Assembly (NCBI GenBank): GCA_958298945.1
Contig: OY282605.1
Span: 111,596,267-111,660,266 of the forward strand
Direction: 5' to 3'
Origin: Atherix ibis
Taxonomy: Eukaryota; Arthropoda; Insecta; Diptera; Athericidae
DNA length: 64,000 nucleotides
The first letter of the stretch is position 1. The number at the start of each line of letters is the position of its first letter. Made by a program: the position numbers and the translations under genes. This document shows positions 62,447 to 64,000 of the stretch, piece by piece. The notes beneath the pieces are model-generated. The model was not told where the DNA came from and searched no databases. It saw nothing but the letters and a program-made list of their open reading frames with translations.

Positions 62447-64000
62447 TCTATTTCAGTATTTATACTTTCAGCTATTCACTTCAAAATACTTATCCATACG
62501 GAGACAAGATCCATCAAGCATTAGTTTTTTTATTTGATCTTCTGCAGGCATAGTAATTATTGAATTTGTTTGAAGCGATAATTATTTGTTTACCCATCTT
62601 TAAATACAAAAAATTCATTTATTTGTAAATAAAATTATTAATTTAGATGAAAATAATTTTGGTGAGTCAGATCAACTTTTGCCAATGAAAAATTATAAAT
62701 AGTGACAATATCTTAACAGAAAAGGAGTATGTACACATGCCGTCAACTTGTTGCATCCGTATCGGAACAACATAAGAATTATCGCAATATACTTACTCTA
62801 TCAATTCAAAAACTAATAATTTTTACTAAACCAATACTCCTTTAAATTGATAACAACTTATTTAGCATATATTATTATGCAAAAAAAAAATTAATTAAAT
62901 GCGCAAATAAGAAAAAGTAATAAATATTTACAAAATGAGCTTAATTATTATAGTTGAACATATTATATAAATACGTTTAGAATTAATAAAGGTAATTTTT
63001 AGAAAATTTTTGATATCTTTCGTTCCAAATAGTTTTAAAAAAATATTATTAATTAGAAAATAACAAAGCAAAATACAAATAGGCTTTGACGTTCTAATCT
63101 TTTGCGTCACTATAAAACATAAAACACTTAATGCATGCACACACGCATATATGTCAAATTATAGTATGAGAAAAATTTGACTTGATCAAATCATTAGGAC
63201 ATTTTATGATATAAAACGTTACTAAAAATAAGCACGTATTCTTCTTCTTTAAACAATATAATATATGCAAATATCGGAAAGCAGAAAAAAAACTATGGAA
63301 TTTTCTACTTAAAACAGTTGAGGTTAAGTGTACTATCCGATTAGAAAAAAGGCAATAAATGTTATCAATTTACCACCAAAACTTGGCTCCTATGTCAAAT
63401 TTCTACGTTTTTTACCGCGTGTGCGACCGTTAACAAAACAATATTGCAAATAATGATTATTGCACTTTTAATTATGAAAATACTCGATAATGATACGCAG
63501 TTGTTATAATACATCTGTCCCTGATAGAAACTCATAACGTGGTTGAACTCGCGATACGAAATCGACCAGCGCACTTTCAAACACTTCCATGAAACGTTTG
63601 GCCATACATGTTTTCTTGGTATACATACTTACTCATACATATCTAGATCCTGTTATATTATTTTCAATAAGAGGAGTACGGGATAGATAAACGATGTGTG
63701 CAAAACCTAATTTTTTACCTATATCTTATTTTTTAAAATAAATATAAAATTATTTCATTTTTATATATATATATATAGAAACGTTTAATTTTAAATTATT
63801 TTTTGACTTATAAATAGTTTTGAGTAAAATATTTCGAGGATTCATCTACGCATAGTATATAAAATGTTATCAAATATTTTAATATTATTGAATAAATTTT
63901 TTTTATAAACATAAATTTATTATGTTTATAAAAGGAAAGCGAAGGATATGTTCCAGCTGGAGTTAAACACATAAATTTGTTTTTAGTTTATGGATGCATT
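62447..64000. other. AT-rich flank upstream of Smg6
   Basis: It contains the Smg6 5' region and possibly one more coding exon (62551-62490, minus, MPAEDQIKKL...). Beyond that no gene, RNA or transposon was recognised. A short (AT)n run lies near 63760-63776. Confidence 0.5.

Overview
This is a 64 kb window of nuclear DNA from an insect, most likely a higher (schizophoran) fly. The reasons are very AT-rich non-coding DNA, short GT-AG introns of about 55-70 nt, gene families that match fly orthologs best (ceramide phosphoethanolamine synthase, elm/CHP1, Smg6), and many decayed Tc1/mariner relics. The species cannot be named from sequence alone. I saw no bacterial, plasmid, phage, CRISPR, rRNA or tRNA feature. 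Exon boundaries were read by eye from splice signals, codon phase and remembered family alignments. They are predictions, not transcript evidence.

Left half (1-41.8 kb): DHX35, a DEAH-box spliceosome-associated helicase, spans about 35 kb on the + strand. A 37-nt first coding exon at 6965 is followed by a 20.3 kb intron, a 218-nt exon with the Walker A motif, a 12.3 kb intron, and four closely packed exons ending at 41808. Intron 1 is full of transposon debris: several copies of one DD41D-like IS630/Tc1/mariner family, two other mariner relics, a Tc1-like element with about 80-bp inverted ends, a Jockey-like LINE scrap and a MITE-like repeat. Intron 2 holds a complete intronless gene on the same strand, CPES (ceramide phosphoethanolamine synthase), plus an RTE-like LINE relic and a deleted transposon. 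Upstream of 6965 only transposon relics and AT-rich DNA were recognised.

Right half (42.6-62.5 kb) is gene-dense and alternates strands: RBM25 (-), a divergent glycerol-kinase-like gene (+), a divergent CHP-type EF-hand gene (+), Sec23 (-), elm/CHP1 (+) and Smg6 (-). RBM25 and the kinase gene are head to head, as are Sec23 and elm. DHX35/RBM25, CHP-like/Sec23 and elm/Smg6 converge tail to tail. Three genes belong to RNA processing or decay (DHX35, RBM25, Smg6), one to COPII transport (Sec23), one to sphingolipid synthesis (CPES) and one to Ca2+/pH signalling (elm). No shared pathway is implied.

Most interesting points: the same-strand nested CPES gene; a glycerol-kinase relative with most phosphate-loop and some substrate residues replaced, suggesting a pseudoenzyme; two CHP paralogs with identical intron phases on either side of Sec23; and several perfect long hairpins and short direct repeats with no assigned identity. 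I did not find a convincing new multi-gene system.
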